Assembly: GCA_016195505.1 (NCBI GenBank)
Contig: JACPZN010000338.1
Span: 1 to 5,339, forward strand
DNA length: 5,339 bases
Origin: Nitrospirota bacterium
GTDB taxonomy: Bacteria > Nitrospirota > Nitrospiria > Nitrospirales > Nitrospiraceae
Direction of reading: 5' to 3'
Within the stretch, counting starts at the first letter, position 1; each line of letters begins with the position of its first letter. Shown here in pieces: positions 4,182 to 5,339 of this stretch. A program made the translations under genes and the position numbers. The notes under the pieces were generated by a model. It saw nothing but the letters and a program-made list of their open reading frames with translations, did no database searches and was not told the DNA's origin.

Positions 4182-5339
4182 TTATGGCGCTAGCGTGAAG
4201 TCCTGATCTAGCCTATCACCCGCAGAAATATTCACGGATGACGGTGCTGGAGCCTGGGTTGCGTACGCTGTGGTCGGCGTTTGTGCGGAACCGTAGACGG
4301 TATAGACACCGGCAACCGCACCTTGCCCCGTCGCATTCGGTGTTATCGGCAAGGTCCCGGTCCCATACGAACCCAACGAAGGCGCCGCAATGGGTAGAAT
4401 CAACCCATACCCATAATCGCCGACTGGCATTGCACCGTCATTGACCGTCGCGACCTGCGATCTCACCGTTACGGTCGGGCCGCCAGAAAGTGCCTGCTTC
4501 GCAGCAACGATGACGGTCGCGTCATCACGATCATCAACAGCAGGCGGAGGCGGCGGGTTTATTAACGTCACTGTATCGCCAATTGTGTGAAATCCAGAAG
4601 GCTGCAACTGGAACGGCTGGGCCCGGTTACTGATTGTGGTGATGCTCGTGCTGCTGGGAACCGGCACACCTGCGATGACTGCTGTTGCACAGCAGGTATT
4701 TGTTGGGCTGTTACTTGCTGTGATCACGACGTCGTAGTTTCCTGGATCGAGACGGGAGAGAAAGAAGTCTCCCGTGGTAGCGTTCGGCACGGTTGATCGA
4801 ACGACGTTGCCGCCCATTTGGGCAGACACAATGACATTGTTGGCGTTGACGTGGCCGGGGAAAAGGGCGGTATCGAGGGCGCCCTGGATACCGTTCAGCT
4901 CGAAGGGAATCACCTGGATCACCGGCTTGAGCTTGTATGTGCCACTCCCGGTCTTCACGATGGATTTACAGGCATCGAAATCCAACAGCAGATCGGCGCG
5001 TTGCCCAGGATTCACCGCGAATTGGTGGACCAATTTGATGCCGCTTTGCACGCCACTCGGTGTGTCGAGCGCGATCTCCGTCGTCGTTCCCGAGAGAACT
5101 ACCGAATTGGCAAAGGGAGAACCGCCACTGTTGCCGATCAACACCAAACGCACTTGAGTGTACTGGCCTGCTTCGAGTGGCGTCACACCGAGCTGTTCAA
5201 GCGCAAGATTCGGTTGCATCGGGTCGTTGAGGTTCAGGAGGTTGATTTTCCGCGGCGGGACCAAGGCAATCGTGGTCCAGCCTGCTGCGTTCGGATCGGC
5301 AGAATTGCTTTGGTGCACGCGTACTTTGTCGACAGTGAC
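4182..5339 (-). CDS. DUF4382 domain-containing protein, C-terminal part
   Basis: The frame stays open to the right edge, so the true start and any signal peptide or lipobox lie beyond 5339; 385 residues are visible. DUF4382 features fill about residues 1-145: VTVDKVRVH, a Trp-containing strand, KINLLNL, PLEAGQYTQVRLVL, TPSGVQSGIKL and LLDFDACKSI followed by YKLKPVIQV. Next is a carboxypeptidase-regulatory-like or Cna-B-like segment (about 150-210, including FFLSRLDPGNYDVVITA), a Pro5 linker at 262-266, and a second beta-sandwich-like segment ending in AGDRLDQDFTLAP. DUF4382 proteins are mostly predicted lipoproteins or exported proteins of unknown function. The low cysteine content and Ser/Thr/Gly/Pro richness fit an exported protein. 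A GTG at 5318 is in frame, but upstream codons continue the domain, so it is not the start. It converges with the ferredoxin cluster. Confidence 0.88.
   Translation of the reverse strand, partial: VTVDKVRVHQSNSADPNAAGWTTIALVPPRKINLLNLNDPMQPNLALEQLGVTPLEAGQYTQVRLVLIGNSGGSPFANSVVLSGTTTEIALDTPSGVQSGIKLVHQFAVNPGQRADLLLDFDACKSIVKTGSGTYKLKPVIQVIPFELNGIQGALDTALFPGHVNANNVIVSAQMGGNVVRSTVPNATTGDFFLSRLDPGNYDVVITASNSPTNTCCATAVIAGVPVPSSTSITTISNRAQPFQLQPSGFHTIGDTVTLINPPPPPAVDDRDDATVIVAAKQALSGGPTVTVRSQVATVNDGAMPVGDYGYGLILPIAAPSLGSYGTGTLPITPNATGQGAVAGVYTVYGSAQTPTTAYATQAPAPSSVNISAGDRLDQDFTLAP

Overview
This window looks like ordinary bacterial chromosome: GC-rich, densely coded, with conserved housekeeping genes and no phage, plasmid or transposase genes. 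The thioredoxin-fold [2Fe-2S] ferredoxin, the small dicluster ferredoxin, the DUF4382 protein and the conserved small unknown proteins remind me of Nitrospira-type (Nitrospirota) genomes. That assignment is an impression and was not tested by any search.

Layout. On the minus strand at the left edge are the first 93 codons of a sigma-70 family sigma factor (1-281, cut by the window) and, just upstream of it, an acylphosphatase gene (309-674); the two probably form an operon. A gap of about 380 bp follows (675-1051). It holds three related hairpin repeats, and the last one runs into the CCA end of a minus-strand tRNA-Pro(CGG) gene (1052-1128). Only 38 bp further on is the stop codon of ald, alanine dehydrogenase (1167-2270, minus), which keeps its expected catalytic residues.

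A divergent promoter region (2271-2433) separates ald from a compact plus-strand cluster of four small genes (2434-3920). These are a four-cysteine zinc-ribbon-like protein, a thioredoxin-like [2Fe-2S] ferredoxin, an unrecognised 137-residue protein, and a ferredoxin of 7Fe/8Fe type whose first cluster motif lacks one cysteine. Gaps of 12 and 24 bp and a 4-bp overlap suggest one transcript, probably for a soluble electron-transfer or iron-sulfur function.

The plus cluster converges on a minus-strand gene (4182 to beyond 5339) for a secreted or surface-type DUF4382 protein with additional beta-sandwich-like domains. Its N-terminus is outside the window. The convergent gap (3921-4181) has its own imperfect direct repeat and hairpin.

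The items most worth a second look are the hairpin repeat array fused to the tRNA end, the four-gene redox cluster, and the missing-cysteine ferredoxin. I did not find a defence system, CRISPR array or mobile element.
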